NCBI GenBank assembly: GCA_012274445.1
Contig: JAAROD010000004.1
Span: forward strand, 310,001-374,000
DNA length: 64,000 nt
Source of the DNA: Sclerotiophoma versabilis
Lineage: Eukaryota; Ascomycota; Dothideomycetes; Pleosporales; Didymellaceae
Reading direction: 5' to 3'
The notes under the pieces were generated by a model, which saw only the letters and a list, made by a program, of their open reading frames with translations, was not told the DNA's origin and ran no database searches. The first letter of the stretch is position 1. Each line of letters starts with the position of its first letter. Positions 52,840-64,000 of this stretch are shown piece by piece. The position numbers and the translations under genes were made by a program.

Positions 52840-55800
52840 TCATCCCGTTCCTCCGACCCCCTTAACAATCCCTCTCATCCTTGCCAACAATTCCGCAACC
52901 CTGAAAGGTTTCCCCACGACATCATCCATGCCCGCTTGCATGGCCGTCTCGATCTGCTGCTGTCTGACGTTCGCCGTAACTCCAATGACCGGCACGCGAC
53001 CATGTAGCAGTCCGTCTTTCTCCAGTTCTCGAATCTTGGCGACAGCGGTAAGTCCGTTCATGATTGGCATCTGTGCGTTGGTTAATAAATAGAAGACGTT
53101 GTTAATATGGATATAATGTACCTCCCAGTCCATCAAGATCAGAGACAGCTCGATAGGCGCTTCGGTGCTGTCAGGTACGTTAAGCAGAGATGCCGTGTCG
53201 CTAAGAGAGGGGACTTGGATTGAAGGGCGGCGCGACTCGGGGCGCGCGCTGTAGGCGTTGTGGTTCCATCGAGTAGTCCTAGGCAAGAAATCTAAAGACT
53301 CTCGACCATGATTCGCCACGCTGACAATGCAGCCTAGATTACGCAGTTGCCTTGCTAAAACCTTTTGATTCACGAGATTGTCCTCCACGACTAGGACATG
53401 CAGTGTCTCAGGGATGCTCTTTGCACGTTTCAACTCGGCAAAATCAAGGGGCGGTGGGAGACCAAAGGGCTCTGTGGTGGTGGCGGGAGCTGTAGCAGGG
53501 CGTACTGCCGATAGTGGTGGTTCGGCTACTGATTCAGCTACCGGTACAACTGCTGGTGGAGGATCAGGAGGAGTAGAATCTGGATGGGTGTGCTCATGGC
53601 GCCAGGATTGGCTATTCTCTCGTGTAAGTTCAGGAATGACTGGTGGTGCATCGCGCGGCAGATTCCGGGATGGCTGTTGGCTACGATGCCTGATGTCTTC
53701 TGGAAATACGTCAGGCAGGCTGCCTTTTCTGAGCATGGCCGGCTTGACGCGTCGGGCTTTAATGTAAAAAGAGAACGTGCTTCCCTTCTTGTACTCGCTT
53801 GCAAGACCTATGGAGCCACCCTGAAGCTCGGTCAATTGTCGTGAGATGAACAGGCCGAGACCGGAACCCCCGTAATGTACGTGTGTGCGAGGAGAAGCCT
53901 GAGAAAAGCGTTGGAAAAGCGAACTTGTTTGCTCCTGCGTCAAGCCGCGACCGGTATCATTGACGAAGAACTGTATGAATTGGGTGTTGCCCTGCTGCCA
54001 GTCTTGCTCCAAGTGACGGTTGTCCGACACGAGCTTGGTCTCAATGAACTGAACACCTCCAGGAGTAGACTTCGGCTTCGTTTCGCTCGCTGCGAGAGTG
54101 ATTGTAATTTGACGTGTTTTGGTCTCCAAGCGTGTGAATTTTATCGCATTGGTGAGGAGGTTGATAAGGATCTGTAGAACTCGGGTCGGATCCAACGACA
54201 CCCAGTCGACCCCAAGATCGCGATACGATTGATCTATTACGAAAGATAGATCAACACCGGCAGCCTTGGCCTCCGAATCGAACATCTTGAAAACATGCTT
54301 GACTACGCTCTCAGGCTGAGTGTCGACCGGTGTAATGACGAGCAAACCAGAGTCAAGTTTGGAGATAGTCAGTATATCGTCGACGATATGCCGCATGTGC
54401 TGTGCGCACTGAGCGATTGTCTGTGCTGAATCCAGTGTCTGGTCCAGTAGATCGTAATACGTTGTAGGGCTCGGTGGGTTTCCACTGCTGAAGGAGTAGG
54501 ACGAGAGGATACCATCGGCACACTGCATGATAGCAGAAAGGGGATTGCGCATCTCGTGTGAAGTTGTGTCAATAAAGTGCTCCAAGTGCTGTTTGCTCTC
54601 CAGCGCACTATCGGTGCGTATCTTTTGGATGCCCTCGGCCCACTTCTGCTTCGAGATGTCTGTCACGCTGCCGACAATCTCAAGTAGTTCGTCGTTAGGT
54701 CCTAGCTCGGGGTAGGCGGAGCAGAGGATCCACTTGTGGTGCTTTGAAAGTCCACATTCGGGCTGCTCAAGCTCGGCCGGCGGTGACCACAGCATCCTGG
54801 TCTTGAGTTCGAATATGACAGGGACCTTTTCCATGACCAATTTACCAAAAACGCCCTCGCATTTTGGGATGTCTTCCGGGAAGACAATGTTCAGCCAGGC
54901 TTGCATTGCATCTTCAACGTCAGCTGCTACCTCGAACATGTCGTACCTGTCATAAGGTTAGTGGAATTCGGGCAGATAGTTCGAGAAGCATGACTCACCA
55001 TCGTCTGTTCCTGTATGTGTATTTGCCTACAGCATCCATGATAAAGATAGCGACATCGCTCCTCTCTGCAAAACTCTGAAACTTCTTCTCTTTCGCCTCG
55101 ATCTCGTTTAGCAACTGCTGCTGTAGGTTGGCTGCGTTCTCAATGGCCTTCTCCTTCTGTCTGACTTCGGCGTCGAAAAGTGCCACACTCGCCAAAGAGG
55201 TACTTAGCAAACGTAAAGCGACATGCACGAACTTTTGGTAATTCTCATCGAACGGCCGTCTGGGATTGACGCCGAGAATCACAAACCCCTCCACTTGCGC
55301 GTTGTCTCCAGTGGTAGGCATGATGGGACAGATGACCATCATGCGGCACGGGTCACCGTAGCCTTTCCAGTCGACAGTGGCAAGTACAGAATCTGGTAAG
55401 TTCAGATCGGCAAGGTGAACAATCGTCGCTTTTCCGAGTTTTGCGGCCTCGAGCAGATGCGAGTGGAACACATAGGTATTATCGTGAACATCAATTACAG
55501 GTGGGGCAAGCGGATGACCGCTCTCAACACCTATGCAGCCTTTGAGCTCACAGTTTCCCATGGCCTTGGTTGTACCGGTACCGGGCGACGAAATGGTGCT
55601 AAGGTCCGAGCCGTACATGTGCTCTGCCGAATACAAGAGGGCGAAGGGGACGTCTTTGCTGTTGATAGACAAAGTTTGTAAGGCAATTTCCCAAAAGGAC
55701 TGAAGAGAGCGAGCGTTTGCAGTCTGACTGCCCAGCTCTACTATGCTAGATACGCGCCGCTCGAGCAGATGGTGTTTTGTTGTCTCAAAGAGATGATGGT

Positions 55801-56482
55801 AGTAGCTGGTGATGTGACCCTCCTTATCAAGGACGGGCGTAAATTGGAAAGACCAATAGGTTTCCTCCAGAAAGCCATGCCTATCGATGAACAAAGGTAC
55901 ATCGTGTTCCCGCAACGAAGTACCGGTAGCATTGATGTGTTCGATGAGAGGGGTGAAGGTGGGCCAATAGTTGCTTGCGTAGGTGCGAGCGCTCTTCCCC
56001 ATGCAGGGATGGAGGGCACCAAGGAGTTGAATGTAGGCCTCGTTGTAAACCATGATGGCTTCCTCGCCCCAAAACAATATGGCGGGATAGCTGTCGTTGA
56101 GTGTCATGTTCACCACACAACGCAGCTCAGACGACCATGAGTCCATGTCTCCAAGTGGAGTTTGTGACCAGTCTGTGTCGCGGAAAAACCTGATATGCTC
56201 GGTCATGGTAGCGGCCGGCGGTGGGTGGAACGTGTAATCGTAGGGGCCATGTCGACTGCGCTCCGGGCAGGGTTTGTCTCTCAGAGACTTTTTCAACTCT
56301 GAGTTCACATCAAGACTCTTGATAGACGGGCGCTCTGTGCGTAAGTAGGGCTTGAGAGGTAGGTACCCTGAACTCTCTGCGTAGAGTGGCGGCGCAAACA
56401 ATCGCAACAAAGCAGCTGTGGCTAGGCACACTATCCGCGCCATGCCGATGATGGAACTGAGGCCGGCGTTCGATGCACGCAT
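52840..56482 (-). CDS. Hybrid histidine kinase with PAS/GAF-like sensor region
   Basis: Three exons (56482-54999, 54946-53122, 53070-52840) encode about 1179 residues. A PAS-like domain starts near residue 93 (M-T-E-H-I-R-F-F-R-D-T-D-W-S-Q-T-P-L-G), followed by a GAF-like region (about 240-420) and a second PAS-like part (about 455-595). The kinase has His625 in T-T-S-H-E-M-R-N-P-L-S, the N box N-L-L-T-N-A-I-K-F-T, G1 in N-D-T-G-R-G-L-T and G2 in G-G-S-G-L-G-L-F-I. After a Pro-rich linker the receiver domain has V-V-E-D-N, the phosphoacceptor D1101 in L-I-L-M-D-W-E, and P-F-R. It is a cytosolic-type phosphorelay sensor; the signal is unknown. The second intron keeps frame. The N-terminal 92 residues are uncertain; an ATG at 56546 in another frame could be an alternative first exon. 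Confidence 0.9.
53071..53121 (-). other. In-frame 51-base intron in the receiver domain
   Basis: Minus strand GTACAT donor, TTAACC branch-like sequence and GCACAG acceptor, 17 codons without a stop. Removal joins L-M-D-W-E to M-P-I-M-N-G, the universal receiver motif. Confidence 0.85.
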
Positions 56483-57162
56483 CTAGCCCCGCCTTAGCGT
56501 CCGTCTGCAGTGCCTCGGCCTGCAATGGCTGGGGAGCGGTTGACATGTTCTCCTCATTTCAAATCACGTTCACGTAAGTGTATCTCTCGGCTTGCGTGTC
56601 ATGTGTAGTGCAGGCAAGAAGAACAACGGCTCACAACATATCCACATAAAGTAGCTGCAGACTTGCTGTCTGCTGCATCCTGCACGACCAAGGCATCGGA
56701 AATATTGGCCGGATCGGCAAGCACGATCTCCAGAGCTTACCTGTTTCAGCTACAATCTACATATCGATCACCGAGATGGGATTTTGAAATTGCGATGCAC
56801 GGGGATCGCATTTGATAGCAATTAAATAGGCCATGAAGAGGGCATCATCTCATGAATCCGAGACCAGACAATGACAGTGGTGGACGGCCCGCTTCGTTTC
56901 GTCCTAGAGCGCTCGTTCTTTGTCTCGTGTCCACCTCGTCTTCTCTTGGAATGCTCCTGTTCTGCAATACTTCTCCGCACCCAGGGCATTGTCTCGTATC
57001 TTGGGTATCAATGTTATTCCGCGAGCCTAAATCCTGTAGCTCAGCATCTTCAAGCTGCTGGAGTACCTAAGCTCCAGTATAGGTGACAACAGCTCCCACT
57101 TCCTCTTGCTCTTCTTGGCATTCCTCTGCCTGTCCCTCACTTCGCAGGGCCCGTTCAAGTCT
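56483..57162. other. Gap between histidine kinase and GCP3 genes
   Basis: 680 bases, upstream of the kinase and downstream of the GCP3 gene. No gene is supported except the possible alternative first exon near 56546. Confidence 0.4.
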
Positions 57163-59966
57163 CTAAGTCGCAACGGCAGCCTTCGAGGGTGCAGGTGTCT
57201 CCTTCTCCTTCTCCCGCTTCTTCTCACTTTTCCTCCGTCTACGCTCTGGCTTGTATATATCGTTGAAGTTTATGTTGACAGCCAGCATCTTGAGCTCTCC
57301 GTCCGGTGAGTGTACAAGATCGCCCAACAGCAGACATATCCTCGCCTGAAAGTCTGCAGCCAGATGTGCCAGACGCTGTCGTAATGCCGGCAGTACGTCG
57401 TCTTCGCCGGATTCACCATTTCCAACTCTTAGCAGAGACGGAGGGAAAGGCGATTCTGGGTCCTGTCGCGATGCAGCGCGCGATGCCGCGAAGGGATCTG
57501 GCGTAGACGTGCGTGAGCTGTCCCTCTCCGAGAGACCCCATCGCCCGGCTGCTGTTCGATTTTCGATCTTTGCAGCGGCCTCCTGACGACGAGTGAACTC
57601 CGCGACAGAGAAGGAATACAGACTGTCGACCACGTCCTTATATGCAAGCATCGTCTTGAGCAGCTCGTGCAATTGCCCGGTGAAATCAATGCTCTGACTG
57701 CCCAGTAACCCTTTTCGTGTGATGTTGTTCAAGTACTTGGCGTGTGCGTCAATCATATCGTCCAACGTACTTTCCGGTTTATTCAATGCTCTCTGGAGGT
57801 CGATCCAGGACGATTCGATGACTTCGAAAAGGATGTAGTGTTGAAGTTGGTTGATAAAATGAACCATCTCGGCCATGGCGCACCTCGCTTTCTTCCAATC
57901 CTTGCCGAACTTATCGTCTACGGTGACGAGCACACCGCGAGCCCCAGTCATACAGCGACGCCAGGTTGAGCCCAGCGCAAATTCGACTCGCTTGACACGC
58001 CACAAGAAGTTGAAGACCTTCAAGTACTGCTTAGAGCCGTACGGCGTGACGATCACGTCGACAGGTGCGTCGATTTTGTACTCAAGCGTAAACACATCCC
58101 ACCCAATTTCGCCATGTGAGAGCTCCAGCATGCGAGAATCAAGTCTTCGCAGAACGTCTGCGGTATCGTATTGGGCATTCGAGTTGCGCACAGCATGCTC
58201 CAGTTGTGCCGTCAGAGTATGTCGGTATTGTGTGTTAGCTGGGCGATCGAGATTTGATGCCAATGACTCCATAAGCACGGCAATGAAGTCGCCAGCACCA
58301 AGCAACATGTACGACTTGAGTGCTTGCAAGTGGTCGAAGAGCTTGAACTTGTTGCCCATAAGCTCAATCAGGCGCGCCATTGTTGTCTTGTATGCATCGC
58401 CAATAGAACGTTCAAGAGTAGCAGTGTCGCCATAGTGCAGTTCTTTCGATGCTTCTTTCGAGTACGTATCCACCCAGTTCGCATCACCGCAGCCGTAGCG
58501 TATGAAGTTCAGTGTCTTGCCAATAAGGAAAACCCTCCTGGCAAAATCGTCTGCAATAATGGTCGGTACCATCTTGTCGTTGAGTTTGTATTTGTCTTCC
58601 CAGACGCTTGTTGCTCCGCCTTTGCCTTGGTCACCGTTGATGTCCATCATCTCGTCCTCATTCTGCTCAGAGACGAAGAACTCGCCGAAAGGGTCTGACA
58701 GCTCGCCATCGTATACCCACTGTCGCAACATGTCATAGAACGGCCGTGTGACGTCAGATAGAAGGCGTTCGGCAAAGGACATGACATACGGATCGCCATG
58801 GTTGAGTGAAAATGAGTGGATAAGCGAGATTAGCTGCCCACCCTTGAGGTTCTTAGACTGCTCGACCATGAGACTCATCAGTCGCAACCCCATGGTCGCA
58901 TCTCGAGTCCAGATAACACACCGCTTGAGTGTCACGCCGGCCTTGCTAACGCCTTGGTGAGAAGGACCCTCGCCCAGTTGTGTCAGTGCTCTTCTGATCT
59001 GCCCTTCCAGGGTTGCAACAAGTCCAAGGTAAGCACGCAGTTCTTTGCCCAACGCCGAGCGGAAGCTCTGCCCGATCAAGTCTCCCTCGCTTGACTCGAC
59101 GAACTCTGCGAGACCTTTGTACAGAATGGCTGGCTCGGCGAGCGTATGCAGCAGTCCGATGATAGGCATTGGCAGATTGGCAGGCAGCTTGAGTGCAGTC
59201 GAGGAAGGAAAGACGAGTTTCGAGGATGACAGGCCCTGAAGCGTGAACGGCAGGTCTCGGAGCAGCTCTGTCTCTGAAGGGCCCATGGTGATCTTCTCTA
59301 TGGGTGCGCCATCTTGCACTTGCTCTTTGCTCGCTTCCTGCGCACGTCGCTCTTTGCGCTTCTCTACTTTGTCGTCAGGCGGAGCAGGGCGTGTCAGCGT
59401 TTTCGGTGAAGGCTCATGAGCTGGGTACTGCGGCAGGCCCTGTTTTGCAAAGGCTTCCCCGAACGCTGGGGCGTCGTATGCCGGTGCAGACGAGGACTGA
59501 TGCTTCGAGGGTGTGGTGGGACCGCGCGAGCGGCTGCGTGACGAGTCGAATGAAAGGTTCTGTTGCCCTCCAGAGGGTAGATCGGAAAGCTCGTGGAGGA
59601 AGTAGAGCATGCGCCACTTCTCGTTGAGTACGGGCTGGTCTTCGAGGCGTCCGAGTAGGTTGTGCAGGCGAGCGCTCTTGTGAGCATCCTTGGCTGGTCC
59701 AGCTACTGCATTGGAATTAGTCAGGTGTGGATGCACGCTGTTGCGTGTATGGGCCTACTCTTAGCTTCCAGCAGGCGCGCGATGTGGTTGACGTCTGGCA
59801 CGGCTTTGGGCTCTCCCGCTGCAATCAGCTGCTGCATCGAGTCGTCGTAGGCATCTTGAAGCCGCTGCTCGGCAGCTTCCTCGTCGTCGTTGGGATCGTC
59901 AGGTACAATGCGCTGCAGCAGCTCGTCCAACGCGTGCCCGACGCGTTCATGGTTGAACGAGGCCAT
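57163..59966 (-). CDS. spc98: Gamma-tubulin complex component GCP3/Spc98
   Basis: Two exons (59966-59759 and 59705-57163, intron of 53 bases with CTGAC/CTAAT branch) encode about 916 residues. The N-terminal GRIP1 region contains R-D-L-P-F-T-L-Q-G-L-S-S-S-K and later L-G-L-V-A-T-L-E-G-Q. The C-terminal GRIP2 region has Y-M-L-L-G-A-G-D-F-I, W-D-V-F-T-L-E-Y, Y-L-K-V-F-N-F-L-W-R-V-K-R-V-E and H-F-I-N-Q-L-Q-H-Y-I-L-F-E-V-I. These, with the length, fit GCP3 (Spc98, Alp6) rather than GCP2. With GCP2 it holds gamma-tubulin at spindle pole bodies to nucleate microtubules. The C-terminus is a Lys/Arg/Glu-rich tail. It is divergent from the BTB-like gene. Confidence 0.92.
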
Positions 59967-60609
59967 GACGACGCGTTGTTTTCCTGGGCGCAGCAGCGGC
60001 GGTGTTGAACAACATTTGGACGTTGCGGGGAGGTCGTGAGCTCGGGCCCACCTGCCACATCATCCACTCCGGTCCCACCATCCACAACTCCACGACAGTC
60101 GACGCATAGTCAGCGGCTGTATACTCTGCCAGTGAATATGCAAACTCAAAAGTTCGAAGCTTCCATCTGGCTCGGTAATGAGGTGGCTTGAATCAGTCCT
60201 GGCGCTATCTACTAGCTGTGGGGGCAAAATACATCACGATTCAGACCTGCAACCATCACAACAGCGACAAAAGCATCTACAACCCAAGGTAGGGCAATTG
60301 GGCCAAAGTTAGTATGCGTATAGCGTTTCTCTTAGATCTCTTGTCCAAGTGTGCAAGTCGTCGGCTTGGCAGCGTCCTTCTCTGTTCTCTCACTCTTTGC
60401 TCATCCCATGACGGTTTCAGAGGCGCTCAGCACGTCAAGCTCCTTGGTCTCTCTCACCCTCTGCTACAGGACTCTGCCATTGCTGTGCCTAAGGTAAGAG
60501 CCAGTGGTTACAGTGACAGCACCATGAGTATAAAACCACAACGACTTTCAACCTACTCTCTACCACAATCTCCCCACAACCATCTATCAACGCCAATCCA
60601 GTACGCAGT
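59967..60609. promoter_or_regulatory. Shared upstream region of GCP3 and BTB-like genes
   Basis: 643 bases between divergent starts. No gene or repeat is supported. Confidence 0.4.
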
Positions 60610-61992
60610 ATGAATGTCGAACAACCCGCAGCTCCAAGTACACCGCCACAAGCCTCAAACATGGTTCGCGAAAGCATCGAACCGGAACAGTCTGCGATGA
60701 CACCACCAGCTTCGGTTGTGCAGGGTGTGTATGCGACGCCGCCCAGGACAACACCGTCAAAGACGAACGATCAGCAACAGGTTCTAGCTCCTCAGTAAGT
60801 CCTTGTAAATTCTTTCTGTCCCTTGACTGATTGGAATGCAAGGAACTCGATGCAACATGTTATCACCATCAACTACGGCGATGACTTGCGTGGCTGGTGC
60901 ACGATCCACGAGCAGGTGCTGTGTTGTCACAGCGAAAAAATGAAAGATATCTCCACCAAGGCCGAGATACTGCGAGAGGCTTACAACAAATGTGACCATC
61001 TGCTGGACCAAATCGAGTCCATTGCCATGGCTGACTTGTCCCCGGAACAGTTTGAGGAGCAGAAACTTGGAGCGAAGGTGAGTCTTTTTAGCTTCAAATT
61101 CCGTCGTGTAAATCTAACCCTCGCTCAGCTCTTCACGTTAATCACGAACATGGAGAAGAACTATCCTGTAGGCGACTACCAGAAAGCAATCCAAAAGGCC
61201 ATTAAAGAGGTAGTGGAGCTACAGTTCACGAATCACAACCTCAGACAGTCATCAGAGACTCCAAAGAACATGAAACTCTTCCAAGGCCTCGCTCTAACGA
61301 AGCGCCTACGTCTGCTCAACTCTGAAGGGGCTCTAGAGGTCGCGGCGGACTTATGCACCCGACTCCAATGGTTCAAGGCTACAGAAAAACAAAAGTCCAA
61401 GAAGCATGTCGTGAAAGCTTGGGCACAAGGACGACTTCTGGTCCGTGGCGCTACCGAGAAGAGTGTAGTATCGCTAGTTGAGTGGGCTTATCATTCGACA
61501 CTTAACTACGAAGATGCTGGGCATTTGTACGATCTTTGGGGTCTTGCCACGCGTTTCAAGATTGATGCTCTCGCCGAAGAGTGCATGAACCGAATTTTCA
61601 ACGCCGCTTCCGCCAGCATTCACAGCGCGCTCTCAAACGGTGTTTCTCTTCGTCACCTACTTGGCTTTTCGGACGACCACAACACGCCAGACTCGCCAGT
61701 CTTGTCGGACGATGTCGTGGCCACTGTGTTCCGCCACGTTCTCAAAGATGACAACCCACCTACAAAGCTGTCGAACCTCGTCATCGATGCCATGGCAAGG
61801 GGCATGGATCCAGAGCTCTGGGCGCAGCTTCAAGGTATGGTAAACCATGACACTGCACGCACCTTAGTCGAAGTCATGGTAGCCTACAAAGAGGTCAAGG
61901 CCGAGCAAGACGTCAACGATGGCAGGTCCATCAAGCGTGAAAGTCAGCAAGATGGCCACGATGCTCGGACCAAGATGTCTGGAGCACATTAA
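60610..61992 (+). CDS. BTB/POZ-like protein of unknown function
   Basis: Probably three exons (60610-60794, 60843-61077, 61129-61992) giving about 427 residues. The first 60 residues are Pro/Ser/Thr-rich and disordered. The next part (Y-G-D-D-L-R-G-W-C-T-I-H-E-Q-V-L-C-C-H-S-E) is helical and unassigned. The second half contains G-R-L-L-V-R-G-A-T-E-K-S-V-V-S-L-V-E-W-A-Y-H and L-Y-D-L-W-G-L-A-T-R-F-K-I-D-A-L-A-E-E-C-M, which fits the later strands and helices of a BTB/POZ fold as found in fungal BTB proteins. Such domains mediate dimerisation or bind cullin-3 ligases. The assignment is by pattern only. The second intron keeps frame, so its removal is inferred from its splice signals. Confidence 0.7.
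61078..61128 (+). other. Likely in-frame intron in the BTB-like gene
   Basis: GTGAGT donor, ATCTAACCC branch and GCTCAG acceptor; 51 bases, 17 codons, no stop. If retained it would add 17 residues. Confidence 0.65.
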
Positions 61993-64000
61993 CAACTTAT
62001 TACTTACAAACTTAACTCTGATTTCTTCAAGCTCTGAGAGTTGAGTGCATCTTGGGTGACAACCCTGGCTGCACACAAAGATCGGCATTTGCTAGATGCA
62101 ACATTCGGAGAAGACGAATAGTACGATCCGTACACAACGCACTCGATGATCTTGAGTGCTCAAGGTCAAACACTCACAAGGTAAATTGGCAAGCAGCGAG
62201 CTACTCTTCCATTGAAGGGACGGTAAGAAGTGGCAGGTACCCCAGTTTATCATTCATATCTCTTATCACTATGAACTCTAGTTCCCGAAGGATCGGGGCC
62301 GTTCTCGCTCATACAGATGACAATACATCGAATGCCCCCAGGAACTCTCTGACTGTATGTATGACGTGCAGCTTCCACATGTCTTCTCCGAGAAAGGGCC
62401 GAAACTCTCCAAGCACTGGACTAAATAGTATCGCGAAGATTTTTACTGTGTTGAACCAACAGAGCCTCGACGCACCTGGCATCTGCTGACTCTGACTGGA
62501 CATGCACATGTTGTACCAGTACTAGACACCTGAGAGGCTGTCGTGCTTGTGTAGCACACCTCGAATCGACACTCTCGAACCAAGCACTGCCAGGACAAGA
62601 CTTCCTTACGTTACACGACCGACCGTTGGAAGGTTGCACGGCGCAATGATCTGTGCGCCGCAACAGCCTCGGCCGGCAGACAGGGCGCGGAACACCGAAA
62701 CGTCAGGACCGCTTCCGGAAGAGATGCAGCAGCCTGGCAATCTGGCTTGTTTCGTGTCAGGAGCTACGTTGTTATTGCCTCTAGACCCGCACTAGAGGCT
62801 GAGACTGGAGAGAAGCTGTCATCCCTTGCGCGCGTTGAGCCAGGTGCAGAGTGTCCGACAACCTGGTTCTCGACGCAAAGCGTGCATTCTCACACAAAAC
62901 GATATGAAAGTGCGTCAGGCCTGAGCGGCTTACACCGCTGGCGTGAGCTGACAACAGTGGATCGATCGTGGCGTAGACCCATCAGATCGATACTACGCTA
63001 GCACACTCCCCTTGAGAGCGACCGACATTGATGTTTGTTCTTCAAAGCTGGTGGATAATTGCCCTATGTCAGGATTCCAGGGTAATTGCGTCCCCCTCAA
63101 CATATCTTCGGACTATGCTTCATCAGGGAAGATATGGAGAGCACAACAAGCTTGCAAGCCCCGACTTGCAACAATGGCTGGCCTTGCAGCACGGCTGGGA
63201 ATACAAACACAGAACTCCTGCATCTGCGCGGACCCGTCGCGCCCCGCATCCAAACACGCAGTGTGTACAACAAACAAGAAGGTCCAAGCGTTCCCACTAC
63301 CGTAAGGTGTTGCCTCCTCACACTGCCGTTGTCGAACAGTCTTGCCCTGTAGGACGAAGGGAGAACGCCAATGACAGCATCAATTCAAACTGCCAAGCTC
63401 CCTGGAATGAACCTACCGCACCACGTTGAACTGTCGGCCGTTGACTCTATCCTGTGCATGGAGTGCCTGCATGTTTGGACCCCTCCGATGCTGCTATCCG
63501 CTGCTTCCCGCCCACGAGGTTTACACATGTAAAGCCTCAACAAACCTGGATGTAGATCCTATCCAGGGTTGAGGACCCGGGCGCTATCAACCTAGTCAAC
63601 TCAAGCCACTGACATCTGAACCGGGCTTGCCATGCCTCATGGGATATGGGGCTGCATTAGTATATGCAGACCTTCCTGTTGTGTCTTCCTGAAGCTCATT
63701 CCACGTGTGAAAGTCAGACATCTGCAGCTCGATACGGCATGCCGATGAACCGACACACTATGGCGCTGAAGCAGGAATCATCTTACCCACTCGTTCCTGT
63801 GCACCCTCTCATTTCGTCACGCACACTCCTTGCTGCTGTCTCCAATTCGGTGTTTGTGTTAACGTCCGACAAGTCTGTGCAAGCCGGCTTGTTCGTTCAG
63901 GTTGCCGGACAATGGCCGTGTCTGCTTGCAATATAAACTATTCGCTCACCCTGCCAACTCGCACAACTCACCTGACAGCTGGCACTTATCCCAATCACAT
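61993..64000. other. Right-hand region with no intact gene
   Basis: About 2 kb. A coding-like minus-strand stretch (about 62515-62205) reads F-A-I-L-F-S-P-V-L-G-E-F-R-P-F-L-G-E-D-M and, after one stop, L-E-F-I-V-I-R-D-M-N-D-K-L-G-Y-L-P-L-L, which may be an exon remnant. The rest contains chance frames only. No tRNA or repeats were recognised. Confidence 0.35.

Noticed and set aside
1..64000. Search for CRISPR arrays, rRNA, tRNA and intact transposons
   Set aside because: No spaced repeats, no rRNA-like blocks, no convincing tRNA box pair and no transposase with terminal repeats were seen by eye. A tRNA scan could still find one.

Overview
The window looks like a chromosomal segment of a filamentous ascomycete (Pezizomycotina; a dothideomycete is my best inference, not proven). 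The signs are genes broken by many short GT-AG introns of about 46-150 bases with CTAAC/CTGAC branch sites, a class I chitin synthase, a hybrid histidine kinase, a UstYa-type protein, a DUF6594 protein, a heme-thiolate peroxygenase and a Snf1 kinase. There are no operons, and genes sit on both strands. I could build about 24 gene models plus one probably decayed gene. Many needed exons joined across frames by splice signals and family motifs.

Layout. 0-5 kb: a gluconolactonase-like gene cut by the left edge, divergent from a sugar-porter MFS gene, then a secreted peroxygenase. 5-12 kb: mostly gene-poor, with a DUF6594 membrane protein, the telomere protein Ten1, and ESCRT-III Snf7 head to head with Ten1. 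13-24 kb: an Fhl1-type forkhead/FHA factor divergent from a 2OG-Fe(II) oxygenase, a UstYa-type oxidase, and an 11-knuckle CCHC protein. 24-33 kb: class I chitin synthase, low-molecular-weight tyrosine phosphatase, a small mitochondrial-type protein and a Dal5-family MFS transporter. 34-43 kb: Snf1 kinase, aminodeoxychorismate lyase, Tom70 and a secreted DUF3455 protein. 43-52 kb: a gene-poor stretch with a probably decayed membrane-protein gene, then a P450, an amidohydrolase and a GH105 hydrolase. 52-62 kb: hybrid histidine kinase, gamma-tubulin complex protein GCP3/Spc98 and a BTB-like protein. 62-64 kb: no intact gene recognised.

How the genes relate. Most are unrelated housekeeping genes (telomere capping, vesicle budding, ribosomal-gene transcription, cell wall, mitochondrial import, spindle pole, energy sensing, folate). 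Interspersed are accessory genes for carbon use and oxidation (sugar porter, lactonase, peroxygenase, GH105, P450, amidohydrolase, UstYa protein). I see no complete biosynthetic cluster, mobile element, CRISPR array, rRNA or confident tRNA. Short tandem repeats are concentrated in gaps between convergent genes. The most interesting structural signal is the exon organisation of the CCHC zinc-knuckle gene, which suggests duplication of a three-knuckle exon.
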